Source of the DNA: Elusimicrobiota bacterium
Lineage (GTDB): Bacteria; Elusimicrobiota; Elusimicrobia; UBA1565; UBA9628
Length of the DNA stretch: 64,000 bases
Assembly: GCA_026388095.1 (NCBI GenBank)
Contig: JAPLKL010000004.1
Coordinates: forward strand, 1 to 64,000
Reading direction: 5' to 3'
A program made the translations under genes and the position numbers. Of the stretch, positions 16,252 to 25,879 are shown piece after piece; position 1 is the stretch's first letter; each line of letters opens with the position of its first letter. The notes beneath the pieces were generated by a model that had not been told where the DNA came from, searched no databases, and was given only the letters and a program-made list of their open reading frames with translations.

Positions 16252-17091
16252 ATGAAGATCGTCTGCTGGGGCGCGCGCGGCTCCATCCCGGTCTCCGGAC
16301 CGGATTACCTTAAATACGGCGGCGACACCACCTGCCTGGAGATCCGCTCGGCCGCGGGCGACGTGGTCCTGGTGGACTGCGGCAGCGGGGTGCGCCGCGC
16401 GGGCAACCGGCTGCTCGAGGAGAAGGTCCGGCGCTTCACCATCCTCCTGACGCATGCCCACTGGGACCATATCCTGGGCTTCCCCTTCCTCAAGCCGCTC
16501 TACCATTCCGACGTCAAGATCGACTTCCACGGCTGTCCTTTCGCCCAGAAGTCCATCCAAACCGTGATCGGGAAGATCATGGAGCCGCCGCAATTCCCGG
16601 TGAACCTGGGCGCCATCCGGGCGAAGATGAGCTTCAACGACCCTTGTCTGTCGGGCGTCAAGATCGGCTCTCTGACGGTGACGCCGATCCTGCTCAGCCA
16701 CCCCAACCAGGGCCTGGGCTACAAGTTCCAGGAGAACGGCAGCTCCTTCATCTTCCTGACCGACAACGAGCTGCGCTACCAGCACCCCGGAGGCTGCCAG
16801 TACGAGGATTACGTGGCCTTCTGCGCCGGCGCCGAGGTGCTCATCCACGACGCGGAGTTCACCGACGATGACTACGGGCGGACCAGGACCTGGGGGCATT
16901 CCACCTGCCGGCAGGCGGTCGGGCTGGCGCTGGAGGCGAAGGTCAAGCGCTTCGGGCTGTTCCACCACAACCAGGACCGGCCGGACTCCCAGGTCGACGC
17001 CATGGTGGGAGACTGCCGGCGCCTGGCCGGGGAGCAGGGCTCCCCCCTCGACTGCTTCGGCGTGACCCAAGAGACGGCCTTCGAGCTGTAG
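16252..17091 (+). CDS. Metallo-beta-lactamase-fold hydrolase (PhnP/cyclic-phosphodiesterase-like)
   Basis: 279 aa. The start MKIVCWGARGSIPVSGP is the usual beginning for this group (others read MKITFWGVRGSIPVPGP), which favours ATG 16252 over the ATG 12 nt upstream. The metal site is LLTHAHWDHILGFPF (HxHxDH at 68-73), with later ligands in LLSHPNQGLGY, VLIHDAEF and FGLFHHNQ. Relatives are found next to or fused with two-component and cyclic-nucleotide proteins and are likely phosphodiesterases; the substrate is unknown. Divergent from the histidine kinase, which suggests a shared circuit. Confidence 0.85.
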   Translation: MKIVCWGARGSIPVSGPDYLKYGGDTTCLEIRSAAGDVVLVDCGSGVRRAGNRLLEEKVRRFTILLTHAHWDHILGFPFLKPLYHSDVKIDFHGCPFAQKSIQTVIGKIMEPPQFPVNLGAIRAKMSFNDPCLSGVKIGSLTVTPILLSHPNQGLGYKFQENGSSFIFLTDNELRYQHPGGCQYEDYVAFCAGAEVLIHDAEFTDDDYGRTRTWGHSTCRQAVGLALEAKVKRFGLFHHNQDRPDSQVDAMVGDCRRLAGEQGSPLDCFGVTQETAFEL

Positions 17092-17097
17092 GCTCCC

Positions 17098-18219
17098 GTG
17101 AGCTTCCTGGTCCGAGCCCAAGACCCCTCCTGTCGCGCCCGCGCCGGAGTCCTCTCCACCCCCCACGGCGAGGTGGAGACCCCGGTCTTCATGCCCGTGG
17201 CCACCCAGGGCACGGTCAAGGCCTTGTCGCAGGAGGACCTCGGGACTTTGGGCGTGCGCGCCATCCTGTCCAACTCCTATCACCTCTACCTGCGACCCGG
17301 CGTGGAGGTCGTGCGCAAGGCCGGCGGCTTGCACCGCTTCATGGCCTACGACGGCATGATCCTCACGGATTCTGGCGGCTTCCAGGTCCTGAGCCTCGCC
17401 GACCTCAGGAACGTCGACGACGAGGGAGTGACTTTCAAATCCCATCTCGACGGCTCCGAGCACCGGCTCACCGCGGAGAGCGTCATCGACGTGCAACGCG
17501 GCCTCGGCTCCGATTGCTGGACCACCCTCGACGAGTGCGCGCCCTACCCCGCCGACGAGGCGCACGCCGCCGCGGCCCTGCGCCGCACCATGGCCTGGAG
17601 CGACCGCTCCGTCGCCGCGCTCCAGCGCGCGCGCGACGCCGGGGCCAAGTCCCTCTTCTTCCCTATATTGCAGGGCTCCTTTCACCCCTCCCTGCGCCGC
17701 CGAGCTGTCGAGCACCTGCAGACCTTGCCTTGGGACGGAGTCTCCATCGGAGGCCTCTCCGTCGGAGAGCCCAAGGACATGACCTGGTCGACTTTGGACC
17801 TCGTCACCAGCCTGCTGCCCCAGGGAAAGCCTCGCTACCTCATGGGCGTGGGCACTCCGGCGGACCTTTGGGAGGCCGTCAGCCACGGCGTGGACATGAT
17901 GGACTGCGTCTGGCCTACGCGCGTGGCCCGCAATGGCCTGGCCATGACGCGCCGCGGCCGGCTCAACATCTGCAACAGCGCCTGCCGCGAGGACTTCTCC
18001 CCCCTCGACGCGGACTGCGCCTGCCTCGTCTGCCGCCGCTACACCCGGGCCTACCTATCCCACCTCTTCCGCGCCAAGGAGTTGCTGGCCTACCGTCTCT
18101 TGAGCTATCACAACGTCCACCTCATGATGGAGACCGCGGCCGCCATCCGTCGGTCCCTGTACGACGGCTGCTTCGAGGTCAAGCGCCGGGAATTCCTGGC
18201 GGACCTCGCAAGTCATTGA
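17098..18219 (+). CDS. tgt: tRNA-guanine transglycosylase (queuine/preQ1)
   Basis: 373 aa from GTG 17098. It exchanges guanine 34 of GUN-anticodon tRNAs for preQ1. Asp91 in LTDSGGFQ is the general acid/base, and the nucleophilic Asp is in the segment HGVDMMDCVWPTR. The zinc site CACLVC, with the further ligand in YLSHL, follows near 310. The family motif ILQGS is present (FFPILQGSFH). It follows the metallo-hydrolase by 6 nt. queA lies upstream at 13181. Confidence 0.96.
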   Translation: MSFLVRAQDPSCRARAGVLSTPHGEVETPVFMPVATQGTVKALSQEDLGTLGVRAILSNSYHLYLRPGVEVVRKAGGLHRFMAYDGMILTDSGGFQVLSLADLRNVDDEGVTFKSHLDGSEHRLTAESVIDVQRGLGSDCWTTLDECAPYPADEAHAAAALRRTMAWSDRSVAALQRARDAGAKSLFFPILQGSFHPSLRRRAVEHLQTLPWDGVSIGGLSVGEPKDMTWSTLDLVTSLLPQGKPRYLMGVGTPADLWEAVSHGVDMMDCVWPTRVARNGLAMTRRGRLNICNSACREDFSPLDADCACLVCRRYTRAYLSHLFRAKELLAYRLLSYHNVHLMMETAAAIRRSLYDGCFEVKRREFLADLASH

Positions 18220-18244
18220 CCTCGCGCCCCAAAATAGGTTTATT
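18216..18244 (+). promoter_or_regulatory. Promoter of hppA
   Basis: TTGACC (18216-18221, overlapping the tgt stop), 17-nt spacer, TTTATT (18239-18244). The transcript would start near 18251 and carry a leader of about 37 nt with CTGGAGG ahead of the ATG at 18288, unlike the leaderless genes elsewhere in the window. Confidence 0.5.
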
Positions 18245-18287
18245 CTCATATCGAAAAATCAATGACAGGTAGAACTGGAGGCCGTTC

Positions 18288-20447
<2,160 letters not shown>

Positions 20448-20464
20448 GTCGAAACGGCAGGGCT

Positions 20465-20540
20465 CCCCAACGGAACCGCCGCCCCCTCAAGGGGGCGGCG
20501 GTTGCGCTTGAAGACGGCTTTGCCGTCTTCAAGCGCCATT
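20465..20540 (+). repeat. Tandem-hairpin 3' element, copy 1
   Basis: It begins 18 nt after the hppA stop. The order is CCCCAACGG; hairpin 1 with 13-bp arms AACCGCCGCCCCC / GGGGGCGGCGGTT and TCAA loop (20474-20503); hairpin 2 with 15-bp arms GCGCTTGAAGACGGC / GCCGTCTTCAAGCGC and TTT loop (20504-20536); CATT. Copy 2 at 55681-55747 on the other strand has the same order and the same outer sequences, while the paired bases differ in a compensatory way. No U tract follows, so it is not a classical intrinsic terminator. It may terminate, stabilise or process the transcript, or be a small repeat family. Confidence 0.8.
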
Positions 20541-20565
20541 CTACGGCAAGAAACCCTTGAAAATG

Positions 20566-20574
20566 TGCTAGAAT
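20566..20574 (+). promoter_or_regulatory. Extended -10 promoter of the yajC-secDF operon
   Basis: TGC-TAGAAT (TAGAAT at 20569-20574) matches TGn-TATAAT. The leader runs about 25 nt to the yajC ATG and holds AAGGAG (20597-20602). Confidence 0.5.
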
Positions 20575-20606
20575 CTTCGACCAGTTCAGTTATCCAAGGA
20601 GCGAAC

Positions 20607-20930
20607 ATGCCACCACAAGCGCAGCCCAACATGTGGGTCAATATGGTACCCATCGCGGCCGTCTTCGTCATCTTCTACTTCTTCCTCATCCGGCCGCAGC
20701 AGAAGCAGGCGAAGGAGCACCAGCAGATGCTCGATTCCGTCCAGAAGGGCGACCGCATCCTGACCACGGGCGGGCTCTACGGCACCGTCGTGGGGCTCAA
20801 GGGCACCGACCTGGAGGTGCGCTTCGCCGAGAACGTGAAGCTGACCCTGGCCCGCACCGGCATCGCCCGGGTGCTCAAGTCCGAGGCGGGCGAGACCGCC
20901 CCGGAGAAGGCCCAGACCGGCGTCTCCTGA
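20607..20930 (+). CDS. yajC: YajC preprotein translocase subunit
   Basis: 107 aa. It has one membrane helix (MVPIAAVFVIFYFFLIRP) followed by the family signature RPQQKQAKEHQQML, then a small cytoplasmic domain (GDRILTTGGLYGTVVGL). YajC associates with SecD and SecF, which follow at once (10-nt gap). ATG 20607 has a good AAGGAG site 4 nt upstream. Confidence 0.95.
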   Translation: MPPQAQPNMWVNMVPIAAVFVIFYFFLIRPQQKQAKEHQQMLDSVQKGDRILTTGGLYGTVVGLKGTDLEVRFAENVKLTLARTGIARVLKSEAGETAPEKAQTGVS

Positions 20931-20940
20931 GCGAAAGACC

Positions 20941-22359
20941 ATGAGCAAGAACCAGATCAAGTGGTCGTGCATCCTTTTGAGCATCATCGGCGCCGTCGCG
21001 CTCCTCTATCCCACCGTCAACTGGTACAGCCTGGAGCCGGCCGAACGGGCCCGCCAGGAATCCTTCCGCATGCGGCCGAAGTTCATCCTGAACCTGGGAC
21101 TGGACCTGCGCGGCGGCACGCATATGGTCATGGAGCTCGACGTCTCCAAGCTCGATCCGAAGGCGGACATCAACGACGCCATGGCGCGAGCCATCGAGAT
21201 CATCCGCAACCGCGTGGACCAGTTCGGCGTGGCCGAGCCCCTCATCGTGCGCCAGGGCCAGCGCTGGATCGTGGTCCAACTGCCCGGCATCACCAACTCC
21301 GCCCAGGCCAAGGAGCTGGTGGGCAAGACGGCCCTGCTGGAGTTCCGAATGGTCGACGAGTCCGAGACCGCACAGAAGGCCTTGGGCAAGATCGCCGAGT
21401 TGGGCGTGTCCGCCTTCAACGGGACCAAGGTCTCCACCGCGGCGGCCAAGCTCGTCCCCGAAGAGGACCAGCTCTACGCGGGCAAGGAGAGCGCCCTCTA
21501 CATGCTCAAGAAAGATGTCCCCCTCACCGGCGCCTCGCTCGAAACCGCGCGCGTGGAAACGGCGGGCGGCGACTACGGCATGCCCGTGGTGGCGTTCAAG
21601 TTCAAGCCGGAGTCCGCGGCTGTCTTCGGTACCCTGACCGGAGCCAACGTGGGCAAGCACATGGCCATCGTGCTCGACGACATCGTCTACTCCGCCCCGG
21701 TCATCAAGTCGCGCATCGGCGGCGGCTCCGGCATCATCGAGGGCCAGTTCACGGCCGACGACGCGCGGAATCTCGCCATCGTCTTGCGCGCCGGCGCCCT
21801 GCCCGCCCCGGTCAACATCATCGAGGAGCGCACCGTGGGCCCGACCTTGGGCGAGGACTCCATCCGCGCCGGCATCACCTCCAGCGTGATCGGCCTCATC
21901 CTGGTGATCCTCTTCATGGTGGCGTACTACCGTCTCTCCGGGATGGTGGCCTGCATGGCTCTGGGGCTCAACTTCCTGTACCTGGCGGCCTGCATGGCCT
22001 ACTTCAAGTTCACCCTGACTTTGCCCGGCATCGCGGGCATGATCCTGTCCTTGGCCATGGCGGTGGACGCCAACGTCCTGATCTTCGAGCGCATCCGCGA
22101 GGAGCTCAGGGCGGGCAAGCCCGTGCGCATGGCCGTGGACCAGGGCTACGACCGGGCCTTCACGGCCATCTTCGACTGCAACCTGACCACCGTCATGACG
22201 GCCGCCTTCCTGTTCCAGTTCGGCACGGGCCCGATCAAGGGCTTCGCCATCACCCTGATCCTGGGCATCATCATGAGCTTCATCACGGCCATCTACGTGA
22301 CCCGGCTCATATTCGAGTCCTATCTCTCCGCCAATCCCGTAGAGGAGCTTTCGATCTAA
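20941..22359 (+). CDS. secD: Protein-export membrane protein SecD
   Basis: 472 aa. Helix 1 (about 9-26) is followed by DLRGGTHMVMELD, the first periplasmic region (RAIEIIRNRVDQFGVAEP, then QLPGITNSAQAKELVGKTALLEFR), GPTLGEDSIRAGITSS and five more helices with the RND-type proton-path segment SLAMAVDANVLIFERIREE. It uses the proton gradient to pull exported proteins across the inner membrane. It is shorter than the 615-aa E. coli protein because the periplasmic head is reduced, a common variant. 1-nt gap to secF. Confidence 0.96.
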   Translation: MSKNQIKWSCILLSIIGAVALLYPTVNWYSLEPAERARQESFRMRPKFILNLGLDLRGGTHMVMELDVSKLDPKADINDAMARAIEIIRNRVDQFGVAEPLIVRQGQRWIVVQLPGITNSAQAKELVGKTALLEFRMVDESETAQKALGKIAELGVSAFNGTKVSTAAAKLVPEEDQLYAGKESALYMLKKDVPLTGASLETARVETAGGDYGMPVVAFKFKPESAAVFGTLTGANVGKHMAIVLDDIVYSAPVIKSRIGGGSGIIEGQFTADDARNLAIVLRAGALPAPVNIIEERTVGPTLGEDSIRAGITSSVIGLILVILFMVAYYRLSGMVACMALGLNFLYLAACMAYFKFTLTLPGIAGMILSLAMAVDANVLIFERIREELRAGKPVRMAVDQGYDRAFTAIFDCNLTTVMTAAFLFQFGTGPIKGFAITLILGIIMSFITAIYVTRLIFESYLSANPVEELSI

Positions 22360-22360
22360 C

Positions 22361-23335
22361 ATGCAATTCCTCCATAATCCCGACATCGACTTCGTCAAGT
22401 GGCGCCGCATCCCGATCGTGCTGTCGCTGATCATCATGTTCGGCGGCCTGGTCACGATCGTCTTCAAGGGGTTCCACTACTCCATCGAGTTCACGGGCGG
22501 CACGCTCGTCCAGGTGGCGTTCGCCAAGGGTCAGACCGTGGATATGGCCAAGATGCGCTCCGCCCTGACGGAGGCGGGCTTGGCGCCCGAGATCCAGACC
22601 ATCAGCTCCGGCGGCAAGGTCAGCTACAGCCTGCGCGAGAAGGGCGACGAGAAGGCCATGGAGGCCGTCTCCAACAAGACCATGGACGTGCTCACCAAGG
22701 CCTTCCCGGAGGCGTCCCCGGTCCTCGAGAAGAAGGACATGGTCGGCCCGGTCGTGGGCAAAGACCTCAAGCGCAAGACCTACTGGGCCATCTTCCTGAG
22801 CCTGATGGGCATCGTCATCTACCTGGCCTTCCGTTTCTCCAACCCCCTCTGGGGCTTCACGGGAGTCGTCGAGCTCTTCCACGACGTCATCGGCGTAGCG
22901 GCCTTCTTCTGCATCATGGGCACGGAGATCGACCTGCTCATCGTGACGGCTCTGCTGACCATCGCGGGCTACTCGGTGCACGACACCATCATCATCTTCG
23001 ACCGGATCCGCGAGAACCTGCGCATCAAGCGCGGCGCGAACTTCGGCGAGATCGTCAACGCCTCCATCAACGAGACGCTGTCGCGGACCATCATCACGGT
23101 GCTGACCGTGCAGACCGTCTGCATCATCCTGCTCATCTTCGGCGGGCCGGTCATGCGCAACTTCTCCCTGGCCATGGTGCTGGGCAACATCCTGGGCACC
23201 TACTCCTCCATCGCCGCCACCGCCACTTTGATCTACGAGTGGGAGACGCATTGGGGGGGCAAGAAGGCCGCCGAGCCGGCTGCCCCGCTCAAGGGCGGCA
23301 AGCCGCAGCCCAAGAAACAGAAGGGCTATGCGTAA
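22361..23335 (+). CDS. secF: Protein-export membrane protein SecF
   Basis: 324 aa. Features are the first helix, the SecF signature region IEFTGGTLVQVAFAKGQTVD and a periplasmic part ending VGPVVGKDLKRKTYWA. Then come the membrane bundle with YSVHDTIIIFDRIRENLR, SINETLSRTIITVLTV and a Lys-rich cytoplasmic tail. It pairs with SecD. The last 8 nt overlap the next gene, so the downstream genes of the operon are probably co-expressed. Confidence 0.96.
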   Translation: MQFLHNPDIDFVKWRRIPIVLSLIIMFGGLVTIVFKGFHYSIEFTGGTLVQVAFAKGQTVDMAKMRSALTEAGLAPEIQTISSGGKVSYSLREKGDEKAMEAVSNKTMDVLTKAFPEASPVLEKKDMVGPVVGKDLKRKTYWAIFLSLMGIVIYLAFRFSNPLWGFTGVVELFHDVIGVAAFFCIMGTEIDLLIVTALLTIAGYSVHDTIIIFDRIRENLRIKRGANFGEIVNASINETLSRTIITVLTVQTVCIILLIFGGPVMRNFSLAMVLGNILGTYSSIAATATLIYEWETHWGGKKAAEPAAPLKGGKPQPKKQKGYA

Positions 23336-23903
23336 GATCCGGGGCTTCAAGCTCGCCCTCAAGGCCGCGGACGTCAAGCGCCGCGCCAAGAAGGCCGGCT
23401 TGGATCTCGCGGCGCTGGGCCTGGGAGACGACGATCTGGCGAAGCTCCTGGCGGCGGCAGCCAAGACCATCGCGCCGGGCGTGCTCTTCGAGACCTTCAA
23501 GCACCCCGACTCCGACGCCGCGGCCCTCTCCCCCATCCCGGGCCTGGCCTACAGCGTGATCCTGGCGACACTGGGGCCGGGATTCGCCCCGGCCAAGGAG
23601 CAGTCCCGGCAGAGCTCGGCGGAGACCTACGCCCTCTGGGGCTTGGTGGAGGCCGCCGCCTTGGACGAGGCCGTGCGCTTCGCCGCGGCCCTGCTGGAGG
23701 AGGAGGCGGCCACCGAATCCTGCACTTTGAGCCCCTGGAACGCGCTCCAGGAACCCGCGGCCCTGGAGATCGTGCTGCGCAAGCTCGACGCCGGAAAGCT
23801 CGACGTGCGCCTGCACGAGGGCCGGCTGGACCCCCCGGCCACGACCGCAGTGAGCCTGAGCTGGCTGGCCCAATCCCGGGCGCGCAAGCCCAAGAAGGAT
23901 TGA
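23328..23903 (+). CDS. Protein of unknown function, mostly helical
   Basis: 191 aa, starting inside the end of secF (8-nt overlap). It begins with a basic stretch (MRKIRGFKLALKAADVKRRAKKAG), followed by alternating hydrophobic and acidic helices and a Lys-rich end (RARKPKKD). There is no signal peptide, membrane helix or catalytic motif. It is flanked by secF and a lipid A-type acyltransferase with overlapping stop/start codons, so it is a genuine member of the operon. I do not recognise a family. Confidence 0.7.
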   Translation: MRKIRGFKLALKAADVKRRAKKAGLDLAALGLGDDDLAKLLAAAAKTIAPGVLFETFKHPDSDAAALSPIPGLAYSVILATLGPGFAPAKEQSRQSSAETYALWGLVEAAALDEAVRFAAALLEEEAATESCTLSPWNALQEPAALEIVLRKLDAGKLDVRLHEGRLDPPATTAVSLSWLAQSRARKPKKD

Positions 23904-24535
23904 GCATCCTCCGCCGCCTCGCCCCTTATCTCGCCTATCTCTACGTCTCCTTCGTCGGCCTGACCTCGCGCCTGCGCTGGCTGGGCGAAGAGCATCTCGC
24001 CGCAGCCCGCCGCGTGAAGGGCCCGGTGATCTACGCCTTCTGGCACCAGCGCCAGGTCTTCTTCACCTGGGCCCACCGCGGGTGGCATGTGAAGGTCCTG
24101 GTCAGCCGCAGCCGCGATGGGGAGATCATCGCCCAGGCCATGCGGCTCTCGCGCATCCCGGCCTGCCGGGGCTCCTCCTCGCGCGGCGCCGTCACCGCGG
24201 CCCGTGAGCTCCTGGAGGCCTTGAACGATGGCTTCGACGTGGCCGTCACCTGCGACGGCCCGAAAGGGCCGGCGCGGGAGGTCAAGGCCGGCATCCTGTA
24301 CCTGGCCCAGAAGACCGGCCTGCCCATCGTGCCCATAGCCAATGCGCTGTCGCGTAGGCTCGAGATCTCCCGCGCCTGGGACCGGTTCCAGATCCCCCTC
24401 CCTTTCTCCCGAGCCGTGGTGGTCCACGGGCCGGCGCTCTTCGTGGGGCCGCAGGACGACCTGGCGGCCAAGGCTAAAGAGCTCAAGCTCGCCTTGGACC
24501 GCATCCACGAGGATGCCGACCGCGAGGTGTCCTGA
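23900..24535 (+). CDS. DUF374 lysophospholipid-acyltransferase-family protein
   Basis: 211 aa from a TTG start that overlaps the preceding stop (TTGA). The DUF374 pattern is clear: YAFWHQRQVFF, LVSRSRDGEIIAQAM, ACRGSSSRGAVTAARELL, VTCDGPKGPAREVKAGILYLAQKTGLPIVP (given here as its first and last motifs, DGPKGPAREVK and GLPIVP). The HxxxxD acyltransferase motif is modified, as is usual for the family. Together with waaA directly downstream it probably acylates or otherwise matures lipid A/Kdo precursors at the inner membrane. Confidence 0.88.
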   Translation: MSILRRLAPYLAYLYVSFVGLTSRLRWLGEEHLAAARRVKGPVIYAFWHQRQVFFTWAHRGWHVKVLVSRSRDGEIIAQAMRLSRIPACRGSSSRGAVTAARELLEALNDGFDVAVTCDGPKGPAREVKAGILYLAQKTGLPIVPIANALSRRLEISRAWDRFQIPLPFSRAVVVHGPALFVGPQDDLAAKAKELKLALDRIHEDADREVS

Positions 24536-25833
24536 TGGCTCTTGCGGTCCTGCTCGCGCTCAATCTGGCGGCGCCGTTTGTGGTGCTGGGGGTCCTGGCC
24601 AAGTTCGTCTTCTCGGCGCGGCGCGGCCTGCTGCGCGACCTGCCCACCGAACTCGACGAGCGCCTGGGCGGCCTGCCGCGACAAGCCCGCGCCAAGCTCG
24701 CGGGCCGGCCGGTGCTTTGGGTCCACGCGGCTTCCGCGGGCGAGGTCGCGGCCGTCTCCGAGATCCTGCGCCGGCTGCGCGAGCGCCCCGGAGCCCCGGC
24801 GGTCCTGCTCTCAACCACGACCCGCGCCGGCCGCGAGGCGGCGGCGCGCCTGGCGAGCGTGGACGCCGCAGTCCTGGCCCCCATCGACTGCTGGCCCGCG
24901 GTGCGGCGCTTCCTGCGCCAGGCCCGGCCCTACGCATTGGTGCTCGTGGAGACCGAGCTGTGGCCCAACATGATCGAGCTGGCCGCGCGCGCCGGGCTGC
25001 GCATCGGGGTGGTCAACGGCCGCATCTCGGAGAGGAGCTTCCCGCGCTACCGGCGGATCGCGCGGCTGCTGCATCCATTCTTCGCGCGCATCGACCGGGT
25101 GGCGGCCCGGACCGAGGCGGATGGGCGGCGTTTCGCCGCGTTGGGCATCCCTGCCGACCGGGTCCTGGTCGCGGGCAACATGAAATACGACCGATTGTCA
25201 TCCGGAGACGAGCGCGGCCGCGCCGAGCTTGTGCGCTTGGGCTGGCAGGGCTCTGCGGTGCTCGTGGCGGCCAGCACTCATCCCGGCGAGGAAGAGATCA
25301 TCCTGGAGGCCTTCACCGGCCTGCGCCGGCGCTTCCCGGCATTAAAGCTGGTCATGGCTCCCCGCCACGTGGAGCGCGCGGACGACGCGGCCGAAGCCTT
25401 GCGCAAAGCGGAGCTGTGTTTCTGCCGCCTCGGCGGCGAGGCCCCGGCCGAGGCCTGCGTTCTTCTCGTAGACGCGATGGGCTGGCTGCCCTCCTTCTTC
25501 GCCTGCGCCGCCGCGGCTTTCGTTGGCGGGACCATGGTCCCGGTCGGCGGCCATAACGTCCTGGAGCCCGCCTTGGCCGGCGTCCCGGTGCTCTTCGGCC
25601 CGCATACGGGACACACCCAGGAGGCGGCCGATGCCCTCAAAGTCTGCGGCGGCGGCTTCCAGGCCGCGGACGCGGCGGCTCTGGCAAGGATCATGGAGCG
25701 GCTCCTGGCCGAGCCGGAGTTCTCTGCCGACTCCGGGCTCAAGGCTCAGGCCCTGGTGCGCAGTCTGCAGGGCGCCACGCAGCGGACTTTGGAGCATCTG
25801 GGACCTGTCCTCGCGCTGCCTCTGCGGCCCTAA
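24535..25833 (+). CDS. waaA: 3-deoxy-D-manno-octulosonate transferase WaaA (KdtA)
   Basis: 432 aa. It has an N-terminal membrane anchor, then the GT30 acceptor domain with VHAASAGEVAAVSEIL (catalytic Glu), VETELWPNMIELA and VNGRISERSFPRY. The GT-B donor domain contains LVAASTHPGEEEIILEAF, APRHVER and FVGGTMVPVGGHNVLEPA. It transfers Kdo from CMP-Kdo to lipid IVA. It overlaps the preceding gene by one base (TGATG) and ends the yajC operon. Confidence 0.95.
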   Translation: MALAVLLALNLAAPFVVLGVLAKFVFSARRGLLRDLPTELDERLGGLPRQARAKLAGRPVLWVHAASAGEVAAVSEILRRLRERPGAPAVLLSTTTRAGREAAARLASVDAAVLAPIDCWPAVRRFLRQARPYALVLVETELWPNMIELAARAGLRIGVVNGRISERSFPRYRRIARLLHPFFARIDRVAARTEADGRRFAALGIPADRVLVAGNMKYDRLSSGDERGRAELVRLGWQGSAVLVAASTHPGEEEIILEAFTGLRRRFPALKLVMAPRHVERADDAAEALRKAELCFCRLGGEAPAEACVLLVDAMGWLPSFFACAAAAFVGGTMVPVGGHNVLEPALAGVPVLFGPHTGHTQEAADALKVCGGGFQAADAAALARIMERLLAEPEFSADSGLKAQALVRSLQGATQRTLEHLGPVLALPLRP

Positions 25834-25844
25834 GCGAAAAAGCC

Positions 25845-25873
25845 TTGTCAGCCCGCGGTCCGGCTGTTACACT
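25845..25873 (+). promoter_or_regulatory. Promoter of the 25880 gene, leaderless arrangement
   Basis: TTGTCA (25845-25850), 17-nt spacer, TACACT (25868-25873) with TG one base upstream, then exactly 6 nt to the ATG at 25880. This is a near-ideal promoter whose start point coincides with the start codon. Confidence 0.75.
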
Positions 25874-25879
25874 AATGCC

